A DNA stretch of 64,000 nucleotides from Vitis vinifera (Eukaryota; Streptophyta; Magnoliopsida; Vitales; Vitaceae): NCBI RefSeq assembly GCF_030704535.1, contig NC_081818.1:27355501-27419500 (forward strand). Direction: 5' to 3'. Under the pieces are notes generated by a model that did no database searches, was not told the origin of the DNA, and was given only the letters and a program-made list of their open reading frames with translations. Below, piece by piece: positions 35,980-48,440 of the stretch (within the stretch, counting starts at the first letter, position 1; each line of letters opens with the position of its first letter). Both the position numbers and the translations under genes were made by a program.

Positions 35980-37516
35980 GAAATACATAAAATGTCTTTA
36001 ATATCAACATTTTCTTTCACATGGACACCCCCGCAGAAAATATCTTGAACATCTACTCTCTTTATTCAGACACAAATGGAGTGGAAAAGATGACCAAAGA
36101 CTGAATTGGATCAGACCTTACTAGAGAAGCCCATTCAACCATCATAAAGTTTAGAACTTTATAAATAACAATAAAGAAAATACATAATTAAAGAAAAGAA
36201 TTGTGCAGCTTTATATCATGTAATGTGTCTTCCAGACTTGCACCTATACCTAGTATTGATAATTTCTATTCGAGGATCCATAGTAAACCATGTCTTAAAC
36301 TTGGTCCTCTAATCAAATTTCTACATGTCATACACGTATTAATACGAGAGTTAGTGCTATTAATGATCATACATTGGTATCTTGATTCTCATAAGAGTTA
36401 ATATGGAATAAGTCCAATCCCATGGTTGTGGTCTTACAACAACTCTCACGAGTCCTCTAAGGGTACATGTGACCTATACCTTGCAACACTTTTTATCGTA
36501 GGTTCACTCATGGGAAAACCCTTCCTAATATCACATTGGTATCTAAGGGTACATGTGACCTATACCTTGCAACACTTTTTATCGTAGGTTCACTCATGGG
36601 AAAACCCTTCCTAATATCACATTGGTAGCATTATCATCATACGAATAGGGAAGAAACTCTCCCCTCAAAATTAATGCTGTTTACAAGTTACGGAGTATGA
36701 ATTGTTTTTACCAACCTTTTTCATAGGATCTCAATCATAAAGGTTAGGTTACCTTGGAGATGATACCCTTATGGGCTTAATTCATCCCCCTCGATGATTA
36801 TAGATCTAACTTAGTTGCTAGTTCTAAGAGAACCACTCTTTTAATAGATTGGTTCTTTTTCTCATCCTACATACTTATATCAATTTATCATATATTATCA
36901 TATCTTTCACTTTCTTCACATCATTATTATACTATAACTTTCTATACATTCAAGAACAAATTAGTAGCACATTAGGTATAGAAATTGTTAGAAAATATCT
37001 AGTATTTTCCAATTTTTATAAATACATTCCCCATTTCTTCTTTAGAAAAAAAAAAAAAAATTCTTAACGTTTTTCCTTCTTAATATTTGTCATTTTCTAC
37101 TTATTTCTTCATTATTATCAATCAATCACTGAATTATCCTTCTTTCAAAAAAACCTTTATGGTACAACTCTAATCCGTTCATAGTAGTATCTCCTCTATG
37201 GGCATGTTCACAGAAAGACTATGAAACACTCAAATTGCCCAGAAAATATGAAGATTAAGGATAAAAAGACACAGAAACTATGAGATCGGGAAGAAAAGAA
37301 TGATCTGTAGATATTTTTGGATTATTTTTAAAGATGAAAGGATTATTGAGGATCAGGTAACCTTTGTGTATATATCGTATTGAAAATATTAAGGCTCATA
37401 AATCCTCAAGATTAGAAATATTTAAGATAATTAAATTACACATTAAGTTAAGATTTTGTTATCACAAGACAGCTGCAGTTAATTTAAACTAATGAGATGA
37501 AATATATGAGGGATTT
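35980..37516. other. Spacer between the oleosin cluster and the SWD2-like gene
   Basis: Non-coding. Includes a perfect 86-bp tandem duplication and, around 36230-36800, sequence of repeat-like character that I could not assign. No gene. Confidence 0.5.
36456..36627. repeat. Perfect 86-bp tandem duplication
   Basis: 36456-36541 is repeated without a mismatch at 36542-36627 (tctaagggtacatg ... cacattggta). Identity of the two copies points to a very recent event or to gene-conversion-like slippage. Confidence 0.95.
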
Positions 37517-40500
37517 TCATTGAGAAATATGTTCGGATTGAGGTCCAGCTTCAGGATCTGTGTTACCGGGGTCTGCAGTTGATTTTGAGGCGTTGGGTAT
37601 CCAAAAGGTGAGTACAGTGGATGCAGCCACGAACATGGCTCGGCGAGGAGCCCACTTCAGGCAAGACGTAACTCCTATGTTGCTGTTCCAGCATGCCACC
37701 TATGTTCATGGATTAAAACCAATTGTTAGAAGTAGAAGTATATGTCACATATTTCTCAGTTTTGAACAGTAACGATTTATTCAAAAGCATCCGGTGAGAA
37801 CCTAAGAACAATCAATAAGTTGGTTTACATTCAATGCCAATCAACCCTACTGGAACATTAAAGAAACATAACCAGTGCAGTCAATTTGGAAATATTAAAG
37901 AAACCCTGGTGCCTGTGTTTAGTACGAACCATTAAGAATGGACAAGGATTAGGGCAAAATATTTTGATGTTGCCGGTGAGATGCTTTGGAGCATAGGTTT
38001 CAACCTACTTACAATTATTTGTGTGAATAAGCCTTCACACACCAATGGCAGGTAATCTTTTAGGCATGGTTTTCATTGCCCAGTTGAAACTCAGCAAGGC
38101 TGCAAGGCCTGGACCCATCAATTGAATCACCCAAAAGGGATGCCCCTAGAGTTCAATTGGTGTATCATAGAACACAACATATCAACTTGTTCATCTAATG
38201 ATTAAGTTCTAGCACTGTACCAAAAGATAAAAATAAAAGCCCTATAACCAGATGCATTGGCACTAATCCTTCACCAATCTAGCAGTATACTAGCTGGGTT
38301 TGAGTGACTGCCTAAATGAAGGCTAAATTTAGAAACAGGCTTGGGATGGGTGTCATTGCTTTTCAGATAAAGACGGTAAAGCCCAAACCAGAACACACTC
38401 CCAGATTTCTATTGATTTTTTTTGATGAATAAACTCCCAGATTTCTATTGATAAACAAGCAATGAAAAAAAAAGCTTCATACAAGAAAGGAATAAAATAG
38501 AATGCTACCTCATGTCGCATGCTGATGCTCCAGGCATGCAAGGTTCCATCACCTGAGCCTTTAAAAAACAAACTAAAAATCAGTTCCGAGCTTCCAAACA
38601 GAAAAGAGAACATCAACATGGGAAGTCTCATATAAGTCAAAACTTGCAAGTTTTATCAACTAAAAAGGTAATTTAACCATCTATTAGACTGCAATAGAAA
38701 AAGATACAAGGATGTTTATCAAAAGAGCAGAAAACATATTGCATTAGAAATAGTGTTTAACATGCTACTGTAAGCCGTGCCTTGAACAAAAAAGTTTTTA
38801 AGACAAACAGAAGTTTGTGAAAGACAGACTTCACCAAAAAAAGGTAATTTAACTATCAGTATTAGAACTGCAATAGATGAAGATATGAGGATATTTGTCA
38901 AAAAGGCAGACAACAGATGACATAGCAAGAATATTTAACATTTCAGTGTCACATGTACCTTGAACAAATAGATAAACATTAGTGAGTGAGTGAGAGAGAG
39001 AGAGAGAGAGAGAGGATAACTTCCTCCATCAGAAGAATCAGTTCTGTATAAAGTAAGCTGCTGAGGAAATTAACAGCTGTAACTTTCAGCACAAAGATGT
39101 GAAAGACATATTTTGGGTAAATGATGATGCTTGCAAGATGTCAGTACATCAGATGACTTGTATGCAAAGTGATGAAAAGCATTGTTAATATTACCCCAAA
39201 CCAGTCCCATATCATCTCTTAAAACAAAGGTGATATATGGTATATTTCAATATTAGTCACTGCTAGACCAATATATCAACATATTAAGAATCTTTAATTT
39301 TCATAAGGTCAGGAGTCAAATTAATTTGTAATGGTTGCATTATTGTAAACACAGGCTAGTTAAATATAGGAGAACCACCCAGAGGTCATTGTTTCAGCTC
39401 TTTTCTTATTTGGTAACAGCAGCTCAATTAGGTAACCCAATAGGAAAAGATTCAAGTTCTCTTACCCTGGATGGCTCAGTTAATAATGGAAACCAAAAAA
39501 GGAAAAAAAAAAGGCCAACACCCATGGGATATAGACCTGTGGAGGCAAGGGACATTGTCTACATTGGTCCCCAGACCAGCCAACCCCAAAGCTGATCACC
39601 CAGTTAAATGAGGCCCTCCATCATTAGGGAATTGCTTATGTGATGAAATGTGCATCCTGAGAGACCTGGGCCGTGTTCCCAGTTGACTTCTTTCTTTATA
39701 CTTCCTCCATTTCCTCCTTGTGTATCCTCCTAAGGGGGTGTGATGCCCAAGCCTCACAACAAGGACCTCATGCTTATTGAATTTGATATCACACCAATTT
39801 AGGTTCCAAAAAGACAAGTATAAAATGGAGTAAGGCTCAGATACCTGAAACCACATATTGGCCATCTGGGGTAAAAGTTGCCTCTATGGTTGTACTTGGA
39901 GATGGTTCCAAACTGAACCCACAGCGCTGCACCAGGGGAAATATTAGACTTCACAACATTATCAATAATATCCCTAATAACACAATAAAAAAATATAATG
40001 AAACTTATTAGGCAAGGTGCCAAGTGAACAGCAATACACTCAACTGGCTTCAACAAGAAGACTACAACATCCCTTTTTTTTCCTTATAGACAATGAACCA
40101 ACAAAGAAGACCATCAAAATAGACTAACCTTCTCTCCTCCATATGCATCAAGAACATATATGTTGTTGTTTGTGGTTGTCAAAAGCATGGATTTGCCATC
40201 ATTGCTGAATTTAATATCACAGACCTCAGCTGTATCTCCTCCGACAAAAAAGGTATCGAAGGGTCCCTACAAAATTTGAAATGAAAATCAAGCTTGCAAC
40301 AAAATAATATGAAATGAAAGTTGATACTTTTAGGTAAAAACCTTGTCATAAGAACGTGAATCAAACAATTTAATAGCACCCCCTTCCATTGCCACCGCAA
40401 AGACAAGGCCCTGTTGGTCATATGCGACAGTAGGTCGACCACGTAGACGTAAAATCCCCTGAAAACTATAACAGTAAGCACAATCACAATCATGTAATTT

Positions 40501-43500
40501 TCCCCGGATAGGAGTACAAAATGGCATGACTTCAATATTAAACTACCCAACTCCAAATCGAAATTACTCTCTTTCAGTTTTGCATCACTAATTTGTGGTG
40601 TGGCAAGAAAGTTTAGTTGATGAAATGTATGCCTATTTAAAACTTCTATTAGTTAAAAACCAATGTGTATGTTATTATTGTAAATAATGACTGGAATTTT
40701 AAAGATGGGTCTAAAGCAAACAAAATTGGTCAGCTATCACATATCATATCAAGGACCCACTGATGCAGTCATGATCCAATTTTTTGAAAGCAAACCCCCA
40801 AGTCCTAAAACTTATACAGGTGCATGTTTTCACCCCAAATTTTCACATACCATTGTTTATAATGACCTTAGTTCAATATACATGTCCCGGGATTTGAGAT
40901 TGTTTCTTCCTTTATCATTGGTAGGAAATAATGATTATCATCAATATGTTCTTCTAATCATCATTTCCTAGCAGTAACAGCGGGAAAGCAATATCAAATG
41001 CTAGTTCAATAATGATTATTATCAGTATGATTTTATCTTTGACTCCAAATAACTTTTCTGCTGTATTCCCAAAATTTCCCATGCTTTGTTGGACAGTAGC
41101 AATATATGCATTGTATTTCAGAAAACTTCATTCTTCAATTCAGTCAAACCAAAAAGCTACTCCTAAAACAAAATTTTGAAAGATGATCATATTGATAAAG
41201 TAAAATCTCAATCCTTGCTAATACCAATTGCTGTTCAGAAATTTGATGTCATTTTAATCATTAGTAGCTTACATTTGCATTTTTTTTTGATTGGAAACGA
41301 TACAAAGATTTATTGATAGATAAAAATAAGTACAAAAGAAGGATGAGGAATCCTCCCGCCAAAGAAAGCTAAACTATAGAAAAATACACTGAAAAACAAG
41401 CGAACACTCTAAAAAGACCACTCCTTATGGAGTACACACTGCTATCCAATCTAGTTGTATCACATTAAGGGGAGTCCCCTTAAAAACCTTGGAACAATAA
41501 GCCCAAAGAGAAGCAAAAAAAAACAATAGAGTCCCAAAGATACTCTGAATTCCTTGCTTTATCCTAAAAAATCCTCGCATTTCTTTCCCACCACACAATC
41601 CGAATAAGAGCGATGCTTGCAGCTTGCCACAAGGCTTACATTTGCATTTTCAATATGAGATAGTCAAAATGCCTTTAAACTATGCATTTTTTTTTCTCTC
41701 TCTTTATTCCTTAAAGTTTTCACAGATTAGGGGGAGGGTTTGTTAGAGCTTTACTTAAACAATCTTAGTAAATTAATCTCTCAAAATTTATAAACAAGAT
41801 TAGCAGATTTTATCTTGCAAAATTTAAAATAAAATTACAATAAAAAGTGATAGGACTTCCAAAATTGCTGCTGCTACACAAATTATTGAATAAACTTTTA
41901 AGCTTTACAAATCAAGTCCAAGCCAGCAAGATGCAAACTGATATTTGGCCTTATATTTCTTGCACCACATATACCAGTTTCAGTGAATTGTCCTTTAAGT
42001 CATCTGGAAAAAGAAAACCTAGAGTGTTTTAGTTATTCCTCACCTTATATTTGCATTCAGTTTGTAAGAACTAACACTAACCTGGCAAGAATTTACACGA
42101 AGATCCCAAATCCTGACACTGTGATCAAGAGAACCAGACATGAAGCTGTCATTAATAGGAGACATGCAGAGGGAAACAACCCTACAGAGAACAAATATTA
42201 GAAAAAAATCAGCATCATAAACTTGGGTCCACTAAAAGATATAAGAAATATTCTACTAGCTTTAATAACCGTATCATTTGCAATGCAAATAAAATTTAAC
42301 AATAGCAAAGAAAAAGAGGAGAATGAGGGTACAGAACAACTCTCTACAAGAGTTATTAGACAGAGACTGGAAATCAACAACCCAGGTTAATTGTCCTAGT
42401 TCAACTGCCAAGTCAATTTATTGGATGACTTAACAGTAAAAGTGCCATTGTAGGTATATGAACATGGAGACTCAATACTAATATGTGGTGAAGTTTTAAA
42501 CAAGCAGATTAGTGGTTTGAGGTGTCAAATTTGTTGTATCTGCTCAAACAAATATTTGGTTTGAAAGAGTAATTTTTAAAAAACGAACACTGTTATCCTA
42601 AGAATGCAGTTCACCAATTTTTGTTTATACTTTATACCAGACGATTTAACCAATATGAGCAGGTTCCAGCAGGACAGTCAATTCTAACTCCTAAACAGTC
42701 AATTGAAGAACTGAGATGGGCAAATACTGTTCACCAATCGACCAGCTGGTGTGGTCAAGTTTTGATAGCACTGCTCTCTAGGCTTCCCTGTGTGCAACAC
42801 AAGAGACGAGTCTGAGCATATTTACGCAGTGTCATTCAAACTCCAATATGTCCATCCTATAAACTCAAGAAGATAAATCTATGGAAATATTAGACCATAG
42901 AAACATATGAATGCATGTGCAAAGGTATATGATCATATAAAATGAATGCAGATAATCAATGATCAAGTTTTGTATTATATTGAACATCCATTATTGAAAA
43001 CTGCAAATATTGAAAACAAACTTATAAAATCTTGAGTCCAAACCTCTCTTTATGCCCTTTGAAGTAGCGAAGGCACCGATTATCGTACATAGATAGATAT
43101 CGTAGGGATTCTAGCAAGAGAAACATAAATAAACAGTTTCCACCATTTTCTCACATAGAACAATAGAATCAGGACTCAAAACAATCAACTTTATAACTAA
43201 AACCTCACCTCCTGTAGAATCTAAATTGTGTCTTGAGGAACATATAACAGAGCTTGGGTGGTGGGTGAAACATATACGATCAGCACCATGTTTCTTATGA
43301 TAGGTGGTTTTCAGCAACCTGAAGGTTATGAAAAATGGTTTAAAAAAATGAAAAACAAATCTATTGAATTTAATCAGGAGTTAAGTTGTCATAATTCAAT
43401 TCACAGCATTTTTCAAATTTCTTTCACATTCTTAACAAAGGCATTGGCTGATCGACTAATTCTTTATTTCAATTATTCTCAAAACAACAATATCATCAAA

Positions 43501-46500
43501 TGGTCCAACAAGACATCTAAATGTTATTGCAATAAACCCAAGTAATAAGCCAACAGCAAGCATAATGTCATATATGTATGGTAGTTTGTGGATACTTAAA
43601 CAAGTACCCCTTGGTCATGTTTGTGTAAATTTTCTAAGTATCCAACCAACTTATTTATTTTTTATTTTAGGTAAAGGACATGGAATTGGATGGTCCCAAC
43701 CAAGTAATCAAAGTCATTGTTCTACCACTAGTCTAATTTAATTGTACATAGACCTAATATAGAAGGCATAAATACATCCACGAATATGATGAGTATTGTT
43801 AACCTAACTAAACATGAATTTTTATTTATCCTTACAATCCTGTACTAGTGTATCTTTGTGGGTGTGTTTTTTTAACTAGATAGATCTCATCAAGACGCTT
43901 CCTATATCCACTTATCTTTCAGGAGTATATCTATGTACTTTCTTATGATCATGGTTTAAACAAATTGATTCAACCTTAGACCCATTTGAATGTAGCGGAC
44001 AACGGTGGAGCCCGAGAATTGATGTGTATTCGAATCATAGGAACAAGTAATCGCAGTTAACCTCCTTTTGTTAACCCGAGAAATAAAAAGGATATTTCTT
44101 ACAAGCAATCTCATTCAAATATGGTAGATTAAAACGGGACACCAAAATAAATGACTACTAAGCCGTATGAGGTAGGAAACTCTCAAGTATGGTTCTAAGG
44201 GAAGGAATTGACTTGCCTATTCTGACCAGGGAGAACAGGCCTGATTGGAGCTAAAATATGTACTCCAATGAAACATATTTGATATGATTTATGCACCATA
44301 AGATACTTAAATCATCCACTTGACCCAAATCGATGTTAAGGCTTTAGCCATTAGTTTAACTTGTATTGAGAAAAAGTAAGACAAGGATATCATTTTTTTT
44401 TTTGATAACCGTGTCCAGGCCAGTTTACGCGCACCTCGACTAATCCCACGGGGCCTTGAAGTTAACGACCGGGTTAGGGAAATGAGGAATGATCATTATG
44501 AAGTAAGAAAGAAGCAATGCAAACATGGGAAATGAGACATGAAGCAAGATTCATTAAGTTTGCATGGAAATTTGGAATTCAAAATTGGGTAGCAACATGT
44601 ATTCTGACTTTGAGGTGGAACTTGGAGCACTTCTCAAAGTCCATTTTAGGCAAGCTATATATTGTTTCGAAGCTCGGGAAGTTAGGAATCCAATGCTTTG
44701 AACGGTGTGCAAATCGAAGCTAAAACGAGGAAGTCATGCGCATTTGAAGTAAATTGGTTAGAGAAGAAAGTTGAATTTGAAATTAGTAACTTGAATTCGA
44801 AATGGTTTTCATCCATTTAAAACTCAAAGGAATGCAAGGAGACTTTTGGCATAAGCTAAGTTCAAATCCCCCTATCTATTTTGAGCAAGAGGCACACATT
44901 TCAAACCTGAAAACATGGACTTTTTGCATAGGCAATGGGTGAGTTTGAAATTCCCTGTGAATTTCAAACTCACCATCTTGATTTTGAAATGGGCCTTTTC
45001 CTCCCACTTATGAGTTCGAAATTGATTTGGAACTCATCCAAATTTTGAACTCAGCCACTAGTGATCGATTTTGAGTTTCGAGATACATCAAAACAAGTTT
45101 CAAATGTCTCCATCCAATTCAAAATGCATCGTACTCTTTTGGAACTCGTATTTTTTTTGAGTTTTCTTAGGTTGTTTATGACTTTTCTTTGTAATAAATG
45201 GTCAATGAGAGTGTCACATGTTACGTCGTTTAAGTTACCATATAAACTCTCTTAGTTCTAGGTTGAAGAGATTTGTCGGAAGTTTGACAATTTGTGGGAA
45301 AGAAGATGAGAAGTTTGGTTTGTTTCTTTTCTTTTTTATTGAATATATTGTTTTTATTTTCTTTTGATTCAATTCATGGATTTTTACTCTATTATGGATT
45401 GTGAATATGACATCACCCTCATGGGACGCTAAAAAGCTAACTCGGGGCTTGAAACATGAAAACCTAAAGGCTAGAAACTTATAGGAGCAATGGGTAAATT
45501 GTTGTAACAATGAGATTAATTAATAGTTGAGTTACAATTTATCAATTTTTGATCCTATCCTTGTGAGCTAGTTTAGGGAATAATATAGTAGGTTATTACT
45601 CGATACTATGATTCTTGGTTACTTTTGATCATTAGTTATCTTGGTCTTCCCTATCGTTATCTGTCCTTACACAAAGCTAGAATAAGTAGGAAGAGTTAAA
45701 AAGTCAAACCTTAAATCGGTAATTAATCTCATTCATTTGATGGTTTTAGAAATTTATTTTAAAAATGAAAAATTAGGTTTCAGATGCAATTCTGAGTTAT
45801 AGAGCACAAGTTGATCACGAGCGGTTAAGGATTCCAAAAACCTAAGATCACTCTACTTAAAGAAACTCTTGTTTTCTCTATTTCTATACCTTAAGTTGGA
45901 TTGTGGAAAATCTAATACTTGAATCAATTGAATTAAAAATTAATATTCATTTTGTTATTAATCATAGTTTCTTTCGCTTAGTTTCACTTCATAAAAGTTA
46001 ATTCAGATATTGGCTTTTTTACTTTAGGATTTAAATAAAAGTGATTTATTTATCATAACATTGACAAATTCCACAAGCTAGTCCTTGAGGCCGATACTCG
46101 AAGCACTACAAAAGCCTAGCACTTACTCCGGGTAATTATATTGAAAAAAATGAAACTTTCAAATTATACACAACAATATCGCCGCACTCCAACATTTAGC
46201 ATACAAATCAAGATTCAAAGTTAACCCGAGTCTAGAACTCCACTATGCATCTTCCATTGTGGAATTTGAAAGCACAAACTTGTCCATCAGAAAGAAAAAA
46301 AGTGCACTTACTTGGCATTTGCGATATCATACAATCTGACCGAGTCATCCTCACTGGCTGTGACCAAGAGATCGTCGGTGCGATGAAAATCGAGAGAATT
46401 TATTTTTCCGACCTGAAGACGATTTCAAGGGTAAAAACGAGGTCCGAAGCTGGCAAACTAGTGAGTTTTGATTTGAAAAAAAAATAAAAATCAAAACTAA

Positions 46501-46607
46501 TTGCAGGAAAAGAACTTGCAAGTAGAGAAACTCACGAAATCAGAAAAAAGGGCTCCGATTGACATGCTGCGAACAGTGTCGTCGTCAAGCTCAGTGAGCG
46601 ACATCAT
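37517..46607 (-). CDS. S2L: SWD2/WDR82-like WD40 protein (COMPASS-type subunit)
   Basis: WD40 protein related to yeast Swd2, human WDR82 and Arabidopsis S2La (APRF1)/S2Lb, which act with COMPASS-like H3K4 methyltransferases and in transcription termination and flowering control in the nucleus. Ten exons on the minus strand: 46536-46607, 46312-46412, 43209-43318, 43044-43110, 42082-42181, 40342-40458, 40129-40266, 39845-39926, 38509-38558, 37517-37699. They join in phase to 339 aa. It begins [19 protein letters not shown] and includes [69 protein letters not shown] and [24 protein letters not shown]. Either of two adjacent Mets may start it. Intron 2 (3 kb) and intron 5 carry transposon pieces. 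The C-terminal extension suggests the S2Lb branch, but this is not certain. Confidence 0.93.
38982..39014. repeat. GAGT/(GA)n microsatellite in SWD2-like intron 8
   Basis: Three GAGT-type units run into about 12 GA repeats. Confidence 0.9.
41285..41633 (-). mobile_element. 5'-truncated LINE in SWD2-like intron 5
   Basis: About 350 bp with a T-run at its left edge (a poly-A tail on the minus strand), flanked by a direct repeat GCTTACATTTGCATTTT at 41267-41283 and 41634-41650. The 17-bp duplication, tail and lack of inverted ends identify a 5'-truncated non-LTR retrotransposon. Confidence 0.85.
43319..46311. other. Large SWD2-like intron 2 with unassigned repeats
   Basis: Three kb without a coding exon. 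Holds a SINE-like piece near 44391 and, from 44500 to 45900, text rich in 'gaaattgaattt/ttgaactc' words that looks repeat-derived. No reverse-transcriptase motif was found. Confidence 0.5.
44391..44480. mobile_element. SINE-like segment resembling the Au family
   Basis: A T-run followed by AACCGTGTCCAGGCCAGTT, CGCGCACCTCGACTAATCCC and ACGGGG recalls the widely shared plant Au SINE as I remember it. Ends and target duplication were not found. Confidence 0.35.
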
Positions 46608-47037
46608 CGTCGTTGACAAACTCGGAAGTATATGGAGAGATATATTGATGGGAAGATTCTGGAGTCTTCAATCGCCGGAGAGAAAAGGTGCGTGGATACT
46701 GTCGAGATTCGCTGCGCGTTATTAGGGACCTAGTTTAACGGCGCCATCCCAATGTTTCTGAAATTGCGATTTGCAAGGCACACCCTTGCTAATCGCCCGG
46801 TTCTTATATACTCGCGATGGGTTGAGCTAAATGGGTCCTTTTTTCTTATTTAAACGTTATTTTTTTTAATAAAAGCATTTTTAAAGCTTATTTTGGGTGA
46901 TTTTAATTAATGTTTTTATTAGCAAGGTTTCTATTAGTTTTTAAGGGTTAGTTTCATTAAGAGCTTCAAGGCTTAGAAAATTATTTGAAATATGTATTTA
47001 ATAATTCTCCAAAAATAAATTTTGTATATAAAATATA

Positions 47038-47613
47038 GGGAGAATTATGTTTTGGGGATAGATGGACCTCAAAATTAACAAAAGGTTTATGTAACTCTTC
47101 AAATTAAGTTTAAGACCCAATGAAAGTATGAAAATTGAGTTGAAGGATATCATCATTCAGTATTTCAAAAAATGTCCTTTGTTGATTTTGAGAAAAAAAT
47201 TAATATTTTTGAAAAATACTTTTATTTAATTTAATATTTTTGATTTAATTTAATATTTTTAAAAAATAATTTTATGTAATTTAATATTTTTTAAAATACT
47301 TTTATTTAATTTAATATTTTTTTAAATACTTTAATTTAATTTAATATTTTTGAAAAAAAAATTTTAATTTAATATTTTTGAAAAAAAAATATTTAATTTA
47401 ATATTTTTGAAAACTACTTTTATTTAATTTAGTATTTTTGAAAAAAAAATTATTGAAAAAAAAATTATTTAACTTAATTTTATAAAATATTTTATGTGTT
47501 CTTAAAGGGTATATTTGTCCGTTACTATTTCATATCCTTCAACTCAATTTGAAGAGTTATATGGACCTTTTTTTAATTTGGGGGTCCATCTACCCCCAAA
47601 AGATAATTCTCCC
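47038..47613. mobile_element. Mutator-like MITE with 9-bp target duplication
   Basis: The ends GGGAGAATTATGTTTTGGGG and, from the right, GGGAGAATTATCTTTTGGGG continue as an inverted repeat of about 75 bp (TAGATGGACC, AACTCTTCAAATT). An identical 9-bp duplication TAAAATATA lies at 47029-47037 and 47614-47622. The 576-bp element has no coding capacity. A 9-bp duplication fits the Mutator superfamily. Confidence 0.85.
47190..47480. repeat. AT minisatellite inside the MITE
   Basis: About nine irregular copies of a 25-40 bp unit built on 'ttatttaatttaatattttt' plus GAAAA tracts fill the centre of the MITE. Confidence 0.75.
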
Positions 47614-48440
47614 TAAAATATATTAATCAATAAAATTTGAAATTAATAGTGATTTAGTGTATTTATACTAAATTTAAAAGATGTGAATGAAGTTAAACGT
47701 TATAATAAAAAAAATATTTTTATTTTTTTTGAGTATTTATCAAAATGAGTTTGTTTGACTATACGATTTAAAATTAGTTTCTTGTTTTTTTTTAACATTT
47801 TTAAAATTTATAACATTATTTAGTCGTTATTTTTTAAAAATAATTTTTAAAACTAAAATTAAATAAATAATAATTTTTAAAAAACAAGTAATAGTTATTT
47901 TTACTAATTTTTAAAAATAAAAGAAAATATGATCATTTAATTTTTTTAAAGTTATTTTTAAAAATTATTTTTTATTATTTAATTTAAAAATAATTTTTAA
48001 AAACATGTTGCTATATAGTTTTAAAAATACAAAATCTCATTCATATATTGCTTTATGTTTTTATTTTAAAAATAAAATTAATATTTAATAATTACAAATA
48101 TTAATAATTATAAATTTAATATTTATCAAATATATAAAATATAGATATAAACTTTTTTATAATTTTAAACTGTTACTTTTATTTTTATTTTTAAATTACA
48201 TGCGATATAATAAAATTTTTACATATAAAGAAAATATTAATAATTTATTTAAAAGAGAAAAAAATATAGTTACATTTTTCTAAGAAAAAATAGAGTTGGT
48301 GGTTTGATGGGCTGATGCTGGACTTCCAACAAGCACATTGGACGAAACGTCGTCGTTTTTCTTGATACTCTTGAAAACTGGTTGCAGAGGCAACAAGTAA
48401 CCACTGTCCCTCCTGCTTTTCCGTCGACTCTTTCCTCGAT

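Larger units (their letters stand above)
46608..48440. promoter_or_regulatory. Head-to-head spacer between SWD2-like and RST1
   Basis: The 1.83 kb between the two divergent start codons is the promoter space for both genes. GC-richer blocks flank each gene (46620-46830 and 48285-48440) and a MULE-type MITE fills the middle. No coding. Confidence 0.55.
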
